From Chryseobacterium vaccae (GTDB taxonomy: Bacteria > Bacteroidota > Bacteroidia > Flavobacteriales > Weeksellaceae), in the NCBI RefSeq assembly GCF_009602705.1, contig NZ_VSWH01000001.1:2480001-2544000 (forward strand): a stretch of 64,000 nucleotides of DNA, in the 5' to 3' direction. Shown here piece after piece: positions 8,402 to 17,088 of this stretch. Every line of letters starts with the position of its first letter. Position 1 is the first letter of the stretch. Both the position numbers and the translations under genes were made by a program. The notes under the pieces were generated by a model that was not told the origin of the DNA, searched no databases, and saw nothing but the letters and a program-made list of their open reading frames with translations.

Positions 8402-10288
8402 ATGAATTACGTTTCTGCAGAAAACCTGACCAAATCTTACGGCATCAAAGTTTTGTTTGAAAATATCTCTTTCCACATCAATGAAGGAGATAAAATAGCT
8501 ATTGTTGCCAAAAACGGAAGCGGAAAATCTACCCTTCTTAAAATATTGATGGGTAAAGAAATTGCAGACAGCGGAACGGTGGTCATCAATAAAGATATCC
8601 AGGTTGTTCTGTTTGATCAGGAAATTGATTACAATCCGGATCTTACCATTGACGAATTTATGATGACTCTGGATTCAGAACCGATTCTGGCCCTTAAGAA
8701 TTATCATCAATCCTTGCATTCTACAGACTCTGCTTTTATTGAAAAGGCTTTGGCTGATATGGAAGTTCATAAAGCCTGGGACTTGGAAAATGAAATGAAG
8801 CAGATCCTTTCCCAGCTGAAGATCACAGATCTGGAAGCTAAAATGGGAACTTTATCAGGAGGGCAGATCAAGCGTGTTGCCCTGGCCAAGCTTTTAACAG
8901 AAACCAGAGCCGAGCACAGACATACCCTGCTGATTATGGATGAACCTACCAACCACCTTGACGTGGAAATGGTTGAATGGCTTGAAAATTATCTGAACAA
9001 AGCAAAAATCACCTTACTGCTGGTTACCCACGACCGTTATTTCTTAGACAGCGTTTGCGATATTATCTGGGAAATGGAAGATCAGAATCTTTATCTTCAT
9101 AATGGTTCGTATGCCGTGTATCTGGAAAATAAAATGATCCGCGAGGAAAATATGAATGCAACGATTGACAAGGCCAACAATCTTTACCGGAAGGAACTGG
9201 AATGGATGCGCAGACAGCCGAAAGCCAGAACTACCAAATCAAAAAGCAGAATTGACTCTTTCTATGAAACAGAAAAAGTAGCCAAAACGGACACCAGAAA
9301 ACAGGGGCTTGAACTGGATTTTGAAATGAAACGTCTGGGCCAGAAAATTCTTGAACTTAAGCATATTGATAAAAGTTTTGGTGACAAGCTGTTGCTGAAA
9401 GATTTCAGTTACCAGTTCCAGCGTGGTGAAAAAATAGGCATCATCGGAAAAAACGGTGCCGGAAAATCTACCCTTCTGAATATTATCCAGGGATATGAAA
9501 AAGCCGACAAAGGTGAAGTAGAAACCGGGGAAACAATATCTTTTGGGTATTTTTCACAAAAAGGACTTACCTATAAAGAGGATGAACGGGTTATTGATTT
9601 CATTAAAGAAATTGCAGAATTCTATCCTCTTGCCAACGGAAAAAGTCTTTCCGCTTCACAGTTCTTAAGGCTGTTCCTGTTTGATGACCAGACGCAGTAC
9701 TCCCCTATTTCCAAGCTTTCCGGTGGGGAGAAAAGAAGGCTGCACCTGATGCATATCCTTTATCAGAACCCTAATTTCCTGATTTTTGATGAACCTACAA
9801 ATGATCTTGATCTTCCAACACTTACCGTTTTGGAGAACTTCCTGCAACAATTCCAGGGATCACTAATCATCGTATCTCACGACCGTTATTTTATGGACCG
9901 AATCGTAGATCACATTCTGGCTTTCGAAGGAAACGGAAAAATAAAAGATTTTATTGGAAATTTCTCAGAATACAGGGAAGCCAAAAGCAGAGAAGAAGCT
10001 CTGGAAAAGAACACAGCATCAAAACCTGAACCTGCTAAAGAAACAACACCTGCTGCTGATATTTCAAATTCCAAGAAAAGAAAACTGACTTTCAAAGAGC
10101 AAAGAGAGCTGGAAACGATTGAAAAAGAAATGCCTGAACTGGAAGACCAGCGTTCTAAAATCCTTGATCTGCTTAATAACGAAACCGACTATGAAAAAGT
10201 AGCCAAACTTTCTGACGAGCTGGAAACTGTTTCCGAAAAACTTGGCGATCATGAGATGAGATGGCTGGAGCTTCAGGAGCTTTTATAA
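8402..10288 (+). CDS. ABC-F family ATP-binding protein (Uup-like)
   Basis: 628 residues with two ABC cassettes and no membrane domain. Cassette 1: Walker A AKNGSGKST (about 39), signature LSGGQIKR (about 157), Walker B LLIMDEPTNHLD. Cassette 2: GKNGAGKST (about 351), LSGGEKRR, LIFDEPTNDLD. The inter-domain linker (about 240-290) is rich in Arg/Lys (RRQPKARTTKSKSR), as expected for tRNA/ribosome contact, and the C-terminal 80 residues form the coiled coil typical of Uup. ABC-F proteins act on the ribosome during stalled translation. No resistance subtype (Vga, Msr) can be assigned. Confidence 0.92.
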   Translation: MNYVSAENLTKSYGIKVLFENISFHINEGDKIAIVAKNGSGKSTLLKILMGKEIADSGTVVINKDIQVVLFDQEIDYNPDLTIDEFMMTLDSEPILALKNYHQSLHSTDSAFIEKALADMEVHKAWDLENEMKQILSQLKITDLEAKMGTLSGGQIKRVALAKLLTETRAEHRHTLLIMDEPTNHLDVEMVEWLENYLNKAKITLLLVTHDRYFLDSVCDIIWEMEDQNLYLHNGSYAVYLENKMIREENMNATIDKANNLYRKELEWMRRQPKARTTKSKSRIDSFYETEKVAKTDTRKQGLELDFEMKRLGQKILELKHIDKSFGDKLLLKDFSYQFQRGEKIGIIGKNGAGKSTLLNIIQGYEKADKGEVETGETISFGYFSQKGLTYKEDERVIDFIKEIAEFYPLANGKSLSASQFLRLFLFDDQTQYSPISKLSGGEKRRLHLMHILYQNPNFLIFDEPTNDLDLPTLTVLENFLQQFQGSLIIVSHDRYFMDRIVDHILAFEGNGKIKDFIGNFSEYREAKSREEALEKNTASKPEPAKETTPAADISNSKKRKLTFKEQRELETIEKEMPELEDQRSKILDLLNNETDYEKVAKLSDELETVSEKLGDHEMRWLELQELL

Positions 10289-10293
10289 ATACA

Positions 10294-10329
10294 AATGTCG
10301 GAGGGGTAAAATAATACCTCTCCGACATT
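10294..10329. terminator. intergenic hairpin between ABC-F and Gfo/Idh genes
   Basis: 15-bp inverted repeat with one G-T pair (arms 10294-10308 and 10315-10329, beginning AATGTCGGAG) and a 6-base loop, between two convergent genes. The T tract is poor, so termination may depend on the long stem. Confidence 0.6.
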
Positions 10330-10343
10330 CATACTTTCTGACT

Positions 10344-11399
10344 TTATAGCTCAATAACTCTTCCTTCCTTGGCACTTTTCAGAGCAGCATCAATGATTTT
10401 CATGTTCTGTACCACTTCTTTTCCCGGAGAGGGCAGTGGATATCCGAATACGATGTGCTCATAGATCTGTTGGTAGTAATCCATGTAATTGCCGGGCTCG
10501 CTCAGGGTTAATACTCTTTCAGTTTCGTTATTTTCATTTAAAAAATTCAGAATACCGTCATCCTCTTTTAATACAACAGTCCATTCTTCTCCATATACAG
10601 GAATGGCTCCGGCTACAAGCTCATTTTCCTGATTATCGGTTCTTTCCTGAAGGAAACTTCCTTTTTCGCCGTGGATGGCATAAGCATAATGAGCCTCTTT
10701 GGTGAAAACTGATGACTTCAGCCTTACCCGAAGTTCATTTTTATAAAATAACAGGAGCTCAAAATAATCATTGGCAAACTCGGGACCTTTCATAGAAAAT
10801 ACATCCGCAAAAAGTTTTTCCGGATACCCGAAATACTGTACAACCTGATCCACAAGGTGGGCGCCAAGATCATGCAACGAACCTGAACCGTCCTGTTGTG
10901 GATTTTCTTTATGCTGCTTCCCGCTTGGAGAAGTACGGAATCTGTCGAAACGGATCTCAGCTTCTTTTATAGAGCCTAGTTTTCCGCTGTTCAGGATATT
11001 TTGTACCTGCAAAAAATCACGGTCAAATCTTCTGTTCTGATATACACTTACAAACAGTCCTTTTTCATCTGCCAGTTTCACCAGCTCTTCTGCTTCTTCA
11101 ACATTGACTGTAAATGGTTTTTCAACAATGATATTTTTCCCAGCTTCCAGTGCTTTTTTGGCATATTCATAATGAGTCTGAACGGGGGTATTGATAATCA
11201 CCAGTTCTATTTCTGCATTATGAAGCATTTCTTCCACAGAGCGGTAGATTGTTGTCTGCGGATATTTTTCTTTAGAATCCTCTTTGCTTCGTTCAACGAT
11301 ACCGGAAATAAAAAATCCGGGATGTTCCTTTAAAAAAGGGGCATGAAATACCTTCCCACTCATCCCGAAAGCGCAGAGACCAGCTTTTACCAATTGCAT
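10344..11399 (-). CDS. Gfo/Idh/MocA family NAD(P)-dependent oxidoreductase
   Basis: 351 residues. The N-terminal Rossmann fold contains GLCAFGMSGKVFHAPFL (about 6-22), a modified dinucleotide loop, and the family motif VEKPFTVN (about 93-100) with the catalytic lysine. The C-terminal alpha/beta domain starts near 125 and includes DLGAHLVDQ (His near the active site). It resembles the YvaA/scyllo-inositol dehydrogenase branch, acting on sugars or cyclitols. The substrate is not determinable. It appears monocistronic. Confidence 0.9.
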   Translation of the reverse strand: MQLVKAGLCAFGMSGKVFHAPFLKEHPGFFISGIVERSKEDSKEKYPQTTIYRSVEEMLHNAEIELVIINTPVQTHYEYAKKALEAGKNIIVEKPFTVNVEEAEELVKLADEKGLFVSVYQNRRFDRDFLQVQNILNSGKLGSIKEAEIRFDRFRTSPSGKQHKENPQQDGSGSLHDLGAHLVDQVVQYFGYPEKLFADVFSMKGPEFANDYFELLLFYKNELRVRLKSSVFTKEAHYAYAIHGEKGSFLQERTDNQENELVAGAIPVYGEEWTVVLKEDDGILNFLNENNETERVLTLSEPGNYMDYYQQIYEHIVFGYPLPSPGKEVVQNMKIIDAALKSAKEGRVIEL

Positions 11400-11486
11400 A
11401 TTTATAATTTTTCAACAAAGATATTCAATATCCTCCAAATGATCAGTCTATCAAAGAAATAGAGTATTTATCGTATTACAAAATAG

Positions 11487-11540
11487 ATGATAAAAATCAT
11501 AAAATTATTTTTAACTATTCTAAACAAATACTTACATTTG
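11487..11540 (+). promoter_or_regulatory. promoter region and possible operator of the TonB-dependent receptor gene
   Basis: TACATTTG at 11533-11540 matches the -7 consensus, 35 bases before the ATG. Upstream at 11487-11500 is ATGAT-AAAA-ATCAT, a perfect 5-bp inverted repeat. It resembles half-sites of Fur-type operators and fits an iron-uptake gene, but the match to the full 19-bp Fur box is partial. Confidence 0.4.
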
Positions 11541-11574
11541 CGCCTTATTTAAAACTGTTCTACATAAAAATAAA

Positions 11575-13881
11575 ATGAAAAGACAACTACTTTCTTTAGG
11601 CCTTCTATTTACCGCTGTTTCATTGGGCGCACAGCTAAAAAACGTTGAGGCAGATACCATTAGAACCCAAACTATTGAAGATATCAATCTTCATAAAACA
11701 GGGAACCCGAACCAGGCTAGGACTTTATCTACAAAATCCAACCTGACGGTAATGGAAAATCCACAGGCAATTGCCATTGTAACGCATGAAATCATTGAGC
11801 AGCAACAGGCCAAACAGTTAAGTGATGTTCTTCAGAATGTAAACGGAATGTATGTTACGTCTTCAAGAGGAAACTCTCAGGATAGTTTTGGAGGAAGAGG
11901 CTATATGCTGGGGAATGATAATATGTTTAAGAACGGTACCAGAATTAACAGTGGTGTTTTTCCTGAAGTAAGCGGTTTAGAAAGAGTGGAAGTTCTGAAG
12001 GGAGCTAATGCTATGCTTTACGGAAATACAGCAGCTGGTGGGATTATCAATATGATCACCAAGAAGCCTAAATTTAATTTCGGGGGAAGTATCGGCATGA
12101 ATGCAGGAAGCTGGAATTCTTATAAGCCAACTGTGGATATTTATGGGCCGTTGTCTAAAAATATAGCCTTCAGAGTAAATGGTGCTTATGAACATTCTGA
12201 AAGTTTCAGAGATATAGTAGAATCTGAAAAATATTATTTCAATCCATCATTCTTATTTAATATCAGTCCAAAATCACAATTAATTGTAGAAGCAGATTAT
12301 TTAAAAAATAATTTCACACCGGATTTTGGTTTGGGAACTATTACCAACAGGGATAAAAGCTATTCATTAGTTACCGGGCTGCCAAGAAATGCATTTTTAG
12401 GAACAGACTGGCAATATCAGAATGTAGAACAGGTTTCTACCAATGTTACCTTTAATCACCAGTTTAATGAAAAATGGTCATTAAACACAGTAGCGTCTTA
12501 TCAGAATTATACGAAAGATTATTTCTCTACAGAAAGAGTACAATGGGAATATGCTCCTGACAGCAGACTGGCATGGAAAAGACCGTTGAACAGAACATAC
12601 AACGAGCAGAACTATACTTCATTACAGGCAAACATTAATGGTGAGTTCAATACAGGAAAGATCAGTCATAAGATTTTGATGGGAGCAGATGCAGATTATG
12701 GTACTGCAGATGCTTACACTTACTATAACCCTTCCAACGGACTTACCTATGGTTCAAATTATGTGTATGGTACCAACGGCGGTAATAGTCTGCTTTACCT
12801 GGATGATCCTGCCACATGGGCTGGCGGAGCTATTCCAGCAGCGGAAAAATCTGATAAAACCCGTATCAATACAAGAAGAATTGGGGTATATGTTCAGGAC
12901 TTCATCAGCCTTACCAAACAATTTAAAGTGATTGCAGGTTTACGCTGGTCTTATATTGAGAATATGCCAACCCTCAATACTAAGTTCAGAACCGATCTTA
13001 AAACTGAAACTCCTAATTCAGCGACTTCTGATCAGGCTGTATCTCCAAAAATCGGGTTAGTGTATATGCCTGATGATAATTTATCTGTATTTGCAACCTA
13101 TACCAATTCATTTGCGGCCAATGCGGGATATATGTCTAATGAAATTGATAATCTTAATACTACAGGAACAGCAAATGATGTAGTCAACAGAGTAAGATTG
13201 CTGTCTAAACAGGCGATAAGACCTACAACCATTGATCAATATGAAATCGGTGCTAAGAAAAACTTCTGGAATAATGCGCTGGCAGTAAATTTAACATTGT
13301 ATCAGATCAACAACAATAATACCTACCAAAACTATTTTTATCTTGATGCAGCCGGAAGCCCACAGACTCCAGACAGCAATTTAAAAGAATTCGCAGGAAA
13401 AACCAGAAGCCGCGGGGTTGAATTGGATATTACCGGAAATCCTAATGAAAACCTTTCCATCATCGGAGGTTTCTCATACAACAATACGGTTTATACCAGC
13501 ACTCCGGAAAAAGGGTATGTTGAAAACCAGAGACTGGTAAGAACTCCGGCCACAACAGCCAATCTATCTGTTTTTTATAAATTCTCCAATTATGTGAAAG
13601 GCTTGAAAGTAGGAGCCGGAATTTATTATATCGGGGACAGGCTAGCAGGATGGAATGATTCAAAATCAACAAATGTAAGCAGAAATAACGTTACCAGAAT
13701 GTTTGAGCTGAAAGATTATATGACGGTAACTCTATCTGCTGGATATGACTGGAAAAAATTCTCTATCCAGGGGAAAGTGGGTAACTTATTCGATGTCGTA
13801 AACTATAATGTTCACGAAAATTATTCTGTAAATCCTATCACCCCGAGAAACTTCTATTTCACATTGACTTACAAGCTATAG
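11575..13881 (+). CDS. TonB-dependent siderophore receptor
   Basis: 768 residues. A signal peptide (MKRQLLSLGLLFTAVSLGAQ) precedes the plug domain (about 55-165: NPQAIAIVTHEIIEQQ, LERVEVLKGANAMLYG, AGGIINMITKKP, all hallmark motifs) and a 22-strand barrel ending in an aromatic C-terminal strand (FYFTLTYKL). The plug and barrel layout (FecA/FhuE type) imports ferric siderophores with energy from TonB-ExbBD. There is no N-terminal signalling domain, so no transmembrane sigma/anti-sigma link is expected. The PepSY-like gene that follows 93 bases later supports a role in iron. Confidence 0.93.
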   Translation: MKRQLLSLGLLFTAVSLGAQLKNVEADTIRTQTIEDINLHKTGNPNQARTLSTKSNLTVMENPQAIAIVTHEIIEQQQAKQLSDVLQNVNGMYVTSSRGNSQDSFGGRGYMLGNDNMFKNGTRINSGVFPEVSGLERVEVLKGANAMLYGNTAAGGIINMITKKPKFNFGGSIGMNAGSWNSYKPTVDIYGPLSKNIAFRVNGAYEHSESFRDIVESEKYYFNPSFLFNISPKSQLIVEADYLKNNFTPDFGLGTITNRDKSYSLVTGLPRNAFLGTDWQYQNVEQVSTNVTFNHQFNEKWSLNTVASYQNYTKDYFSTERVQWEYAPDSRLAWKRPLNRTYNEQNYTSLQANINGEFNTGKISHKILMGADADYGTADAYTYYNPSNGLTYGSNYVYGTNGGNSLLYLDDPATWAGGAIPAAEKSDKTRINTRRIGVYVQDFISLTKQFKVIAGLRWSYIENMPTLNTKFRTDLKTETPNSATSDQAVSPKIGLVYMPDDNLSVFATYTNSFAANAGYMSNEIDNLNTTGTANDVVNRVRLLSKQAIRPTTIDQYEIGAKKNFWNNALAVNLTLYQINNNNTYQNYFYLDAAGSPQTPDSNLKEFAGKTRSRGVELDITGNPNENLSIIGGFSYNNTVYTSTPEKGYVENQRLVRTPATTANLSVFYKFSNYVKGLKVGAGIYYIGDRLAGWNDSKSTNVSRNNVTRMFELKDYMTVTLSAGYDWKKFSIQGKVGNLFDVVNYNVHENYSVNPITPRNFYFTLTYKL

Positions 13882-13974
13882 GAATTAAATATTTATAATA
13901 ATTTCATCAATCAAAGTGGAAATTGCATTTTTGCAGTTTCCGCTTTTTGAATTTAAAAAAACAAACAATACGAT

Positions 13975-14490
13975 ATGGACAAGATTAAAGACACGAGAAG
14001 TTTCATGAGAATCACCCATCGATATCTGGGTTATTTCCTTGCCGGAATTATGGTAATTTATGCGGTGAGTGGTGTACTGCTCGTTTATAGGGATACTGAT
14101 TTTCTGAAGAAAGAAAAAAAGTATGATAAAACCGTAGCGGTTCACCTTTCAGAAAAGGAATTGGGAAAAGAACTGAAAATTAAAGGGCTGGAAGTTGAAA
14201 AAACAGAAGGTACTATCCTTCACTTCAAACAAGGAACTTATGATGCTTCTACCGGAAAGGCAAAATACGCTAAAAAGGAACTTCCTTTTGTTCTGGATAA
14301 GATGGTAAAACTTCATAAATCCCAATCTAAGGAACCGCTATCCCCATTGAATACATTCTTTGGAATCTCTTTATTTTTCTTTGTTATTTCAAGTTTCTGG
14401 ATGTTTAATCCTAAAACTAAAGCTTTCAAAAGAGGAATTAAATTTACCATTGCAGGACTGGTAATTTCGATTATTCTATTGTATATCTAA
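13975..14490 (+). CDS. PepSY-associated transmembrane protein, probably linked to iron uptake
   Basis: 171 residues. N-terminal TRSFMRITHRYLGYFLAGIMVIYAVSG gives the first transmembrane helix with the His-Arg motif of PepSY_TM proteins. A soluble loop (about 45-120) contains KLHKSQ, and two C-terminal helices follow (about 123-140 and 153-170). Longer relatives act as siderophore or heme-linked reductases next to TonB-dependent receptors; this short form has the helices and histidines but no separate reductase domain. It is likely cotranscribed with the receptor. Confidence 0.75.
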   Translation: MDKIKDTRSFMRITHRYLGYFLAGIMVIYAVSGVLLVYRDTDFLKKEKKYDKTVAVHLSEKELGKELKIKGLEVEKTEGTILHFKQGTYDASTGKAKYAKKELPFVLDKMVKLHKSQSKEPLSPLNTFFGISLFFFVISSFWMFNPKTKAFKRGIKFTIAGLVISIILLYI

Positions 14491-14584
14491 ATTGTAAAAT
14501 CTTCAAAAATTTAACTAAATAATTCCTATTTTCATTCTTCTAAAATTAACACTTATTCTGAGTTTTTATCTAAAATTAAGAATC

Positions 14585-14600
14585 TTGGCACATTTCTTGT
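14585..14600 (+). promoter_or_regulatory. sigma-54-like promoter upstream of the small barrel gene
   Basis: TTGGCAC-N5-TTGT: the -24 element is perfect and the -12 element differs by one base from TTGC. Spacing is exact (GG to TG as in sigma-54 sites). It lies about 55 bases before the ATG at 14654. No TAnnTTTG box was found in the same gap. Confidence 0.45.
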
Positions 14601-14653
14601 TTTTTTTTCTTAAGTCTACAAATGATAACATTTAATTATTAAAATAATAAATT

Positions 14654-15241
14654 ATGAAAAAACTAATTTTTGCAGGGATATTGGCAGCAGGTTTAACAAC
14701 AACCGCTAATGCTCAGATTCAAAAAGGTAACTGGCTGGTAGGAAGTAGCCTTTTAACAAGTAATTTCGGATTAAATACTGGTGGTGGATACAGCGTGGCC
14801 CTTCAGCCAAAAGGTGCTTATTTTATAGAAGACAATGTTGCAGTTGGGGGATATGTTAATTTAGGTATAAGCAAAGTTACAAACGGAAGCCCAACCAGAT
14901 TTGATTATGCGGTAGGTGGATTAGGACGTTACTATCTATCTCCGGGTGAAAAAGGAGTAGATAATTTATTAAATCACGGACGTTGGTTCTTTGAAGGTAA
15001 CGTAGGTATCGGAGGATCATCTGTTGAAAACGGTAATTCTACAACAGGTCTTGACTTCGGTGTAGGTCCTGGTTACTCTTATTTTATTACTCCAAATATC
15101 GGACTAGAAGGTCTTGTTAAATATCAGGGACAAACTGGTTTTGGTAGTGAAGGTTTAAATTCAAATATTACATTCAACGTAGGATTCAGTATTTATTTAC
15201 CTACTTCAAAAGCTAAAGACATCGCAAGAGATGTAAAATAA
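14654..15241 (+). CDS. small outer-membrane beta-barrel protein
   Basis: 195 residues. The signal peptide MKKLIFAGILAAGLTTTANAQ precedes alternating glycine-rich amphipathic strands (VGSSLLTSNFGLNTGGG, GPGYSYFITPNIGLEG). The pattern suits an 8-stranded barrel of the OmpX/PorT-like class (porin family beta-barrel). Codon use is strongly biased, and the gene ends in an excellent terminator, both suggesting high expression. A possible sigma-54 promoter lies upstream. Function beyond envelope structure is unknown. Confidence 0.82.
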   Translation: MKKLIFAGILAAGLTTTANAQIQKGNWLVGSSLLTSNFGLNTGGGYSVALQPKGAYFIEDNVAVGGYVNLGISKVTNGSPTRFDYAVGGLGRYYLSPGEKGVDNLLNHGRWFFEGNVGIGGSSVENGNSTTGLDFGVGPGYSYFITPNIGLEGLVKYQGQTGFGSEGLNSNITFNVGFSIYLPTSKAKDIARDVK

Positions 15242-15270
15242 TCATTTTACACTAACTGATACAAAATTGA

Positions 15271-15300
15271 AAGCGCCCCGGAAATATTTCCGGGGCGCTT
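15271..15300. terminator. strong intrinsic terminator
   Basis: Perfect 14-bp inverted repeat (AAGCGCCCCGGAAA, loop TA) followed by TTTT. It serves the barrel gene and, in the other direction, the convergent peroxiredoxin gene. Confidence 0.9.
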
Positions 15301-15340
15301 TTCGTACAAATTAAAACTAAACTATAAAAAATCAAATAAA

Positions 15341-15976
15341 TCATGTATTGGGCTGGGGCGTATATCTCAGATACGGCTTTATTTCTGTTACTCCTTTCGG
15401 AAATATTTTCCGGGCATCTTCTGTAGAAATGGTTGGAGGTACAATTACATCATCACCGTTTTTCCAATTGACAGGAGTGGCTACTTTATGAGAGTCAACC
15501 AGCTGCAGGGAGTCTAATACTCTGATAATTTCATTAAAGTTTCTGCCTGTAGAAGCCGGATAGGTAATAATCAGTCTTACTTTTTTGTCAGGATCAATAA
15601 TCAGCAGAGAGCGTACGGTAGCCGTTCCTGAAGCATTGGGATGAATGAAATCATAGAGTTCAGAAATTTTCCGGTCTTTATCAGCAATAATAGGAAACTG
15701 TACTTCTGTGTTCTGCGTTTCATTAATATCTTTAATCCAGTTCTGATGATCTTCTACTCCATCTACACTCAAGGCAATTACTTTTGTATCCCGTTTCTCG
15801 AATTCAGATCTCAATTTTGAGGTATATCCCAATTCAGTAGTGCATACAGGTGTATAATCAGCAGGATGAGAGAATAGAATTCCCCAGGAGTTTCCTAAGA
15901 ATTCGTAAAAATTAATATCTCCTAATGAGGTCTCTGCTTTAAAATCCGGTGCGGTATCTCCTAGTTTGATTGACAT
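15341..15976 (-). CDS. 1-Cys peroxiredoxin (Prx6 type)
   Basis: 211 residues. The peroxidatic cysteine C45 lies in PVCTTEL, with the preceding FSHPADYTP motif. There is no other cysteine in the chain, so no resolving cysteine: this is the 1-Cys Prx6 architecture, with the extended C-terminal dimerisation domain (about 160-211). It reduces H2O2 and alkyl hydroperoxides in the cytoplasm, recycled by an external thiol. A promoter with two inverted repeats lies just upstream, suggesting control by a stress regulator. Confidence 0.93.
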   Translation of the reverse strand: MSIKLGDTAPDFKAETSLGDINFYEFLGNSWGILFSHPADYTPVCTTELGYTSKLRSEFEKRDTKVIALSVDGVEDHQNWIKDINETQNTEVQFPIIADKDRKISELYDFIHPNASGTATVRSLLIIDPDKKVRLIITYPASTGRNFNEIIRVLDSLQLVDSHKVATPVNWKNGDDVIVPPTISTEDARKIFPKGVTEIKPYLRYTPQPNT

Positions 15977-15992
15977 ATTATTTCATTTTATT

Positions 15993-16037
15993 AGTCTACA
16001 AATTTAGTAGACTTTTTGAAACTGGCAAAACTTTTGC
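15993..16037 (-). promoter_or_regulatory. peroxiredoxin promoter with two inverted-repeat candidate operators
   Basis: On the minus strand the -7 box TAAATTTG (15999-16006) and a TTG (16026-16028) are spaced by 19 bases, as expected. The -7 box is framed by 7-bp arms AGTCTAC / GTAGACT (15993-15999 and 16007-16013). The -33 TTG lies inside a second perfect repeat, GCAAAA-C-TTTTGC (16025-16037). A bound protein could block both elements. Confidence 0.55.
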
Positions 16038-16073
16038 TAAAAATTAATATATTTATTTAAAAATAATTTATTT

Positions 16074-16958
16074 ATGGAGAAAACAGGGCTCAGTTATGTA
16101 GATATGGTTTACAAAGTATTGGAAAACTGGTATATAACATTCGCCGAACTTACCCCTAAACTGATTGTCGGAATTCTGGTATTTACCTTCTTTCTTATTA
16201 CCAGTAAATATTTAAGCCAGATTGCGGTAAAATTATTCCATAAATTTTTTCCTAAGAGCCAAAAAGAAAGTTCTCTGGTAACACTGATTGGTGTATTCCG
16301 GTTTTTGATTATGCTGATGGGATCCTTTATTTCCCTGGAAATTATGGGCTTCAGCGGATTCCTTTGGAAATTTATCGGAAGTCTAGGGGTAGCCGGGGTT
16401 ATTGCCGGGGTTGCGTTGAAAGATCTTGTCTCAAGTATTTTTTCAGGAGCACTTATTGGTATAGACAAAGCTTTTAAAGTCGGGGATTATATTACCATCG
16501 GGGCCCATTCAGGAACGGTTCAGGAGATTGGTTTTTTAACGACAAAAATTCTTACAGATGATGGAAAGAAAGCTTATATTCCCAATCAGGTAGTATTCAA
16601 TGCACCTTTTTACAACATCACCGCTTCGCCACAGCGCAGAATCATTTTAAATTTTGAAATCCCTGCCGATGAAGATATCAGCAAAGCACAGAAAGGTATT
16701 CTTGATGTGGTAAAAAACCTTGAAAATGTTGATAAACTGGATACCGCAGAAGTGATTTTCACAGATCTGAAGCAGGGTTCATTTAACCTTCAGGTTAAGT
16801 TCTGGATTAAAATAGGGGCCAATCTGGCGCAGATAAAAAGTAAAGCCTATCTGAATATCAAAGAACGTTTTGATGCGGATAAAATTCTGCTGGTAACGCC
16901 TACGAGTATTAACATTACTACCGGGGAAAATAGTTTACCGGAAAGTCAGGATAAATAA
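16074..16958 (+). CDS. small-conductance mechanosensitive channel (MscS family)
   Basis: 294 residues, the minimal MscS length. Three transmembrane helices are expected (about 27-45, 73-92 and 97-125). The pore helix TM3 shows the Gly/Ala packing of the family (SLGVAGVIAGVALKDLVSSIFSGALIGIDKAF), followed by the beta domain with KVGDYITIGAHSGTVQEIGF and the mixed C-terminal domain. It opens under membrane tension to release solutes on osmotic downshock. It stands alone on its strand. Confidence 0.93.
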   Translation: MEKTGLSYVDMVYKVLENWYITFAELTPKLIVGILVFTFFLITSKYLSQIAVKLFHKFFPKSQKESSLVTLIGVFRFLIMLMGSFISLEIMGFSGFLWKFIGSLGVAGVIAGVALKDLVSSIFSGALIGIDKAFKVGDYITIGAHSGTVQEIGFLTTKILTDDGKKAYIPNQVVFNAPFYNITASPQRRIILNFEIPADEDISKAQKGILDVVKNLENVDKLDTAEVIFTDLKQGSFNLQVKFWIKIGANLAQIKSKAYLNIKERFDADKILLVTPTSINITTGENSLPESQDK

Positions 16959-16968
16959 TTTTTTATTT

Positions 16969-17003
16969 CCCGCAGATCGCTCAGATTTCACAGATCTTTG
17001 TTA
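16969..17003 (+). repeat. short dispersed repeat C, copy 1
   Basis: TTTCCCGCAGATCGCTCAGA and the following TTTCACAGATCTTTG match three other intergenic copies (28119-28157 plus strand, 29597-29631 minus, 30453-30490 minus). All share the order CCCrCAGAT ... CACAGAT separated by about 10 bases. Confidence 0.55.
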
Positions 17004-17034
17004 ATATTTTTCCTTCTTTTGATTTTCCTAATAC

Positions 17035-17068
17035 AAGAAAACCGTCCCACAAGTGAGACGGTTTTCTT
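17035..17068. terminator. bidirectional terminator between mscS and sucC
   Basis: 12-bp inverted repeat (AAGAAAACCGTC and complement) with a short inner stem, A-rich on one side and T-rich on the other, between convergent genes. Confidence 0.85.
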
Positions 17069-17088
17069 ATTTATTTAAAAATTTTAGA

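Noticed and set aside
8402..10288. Antibiotic-resistance ABC-F (Vga/Msr/OptrA)
   Set aside because: Sequence and C-terminal coiled coil fit housekeeping Uup-like proteins; no resistance subtype features could be named.
11487..11500. Full Fur box upstream of the TonB-dependent receptor
   Set aside because: Only a 5-bp inverted repeat is present; the 19-bp consensus is not matched, so it is listed only as a possible operator.
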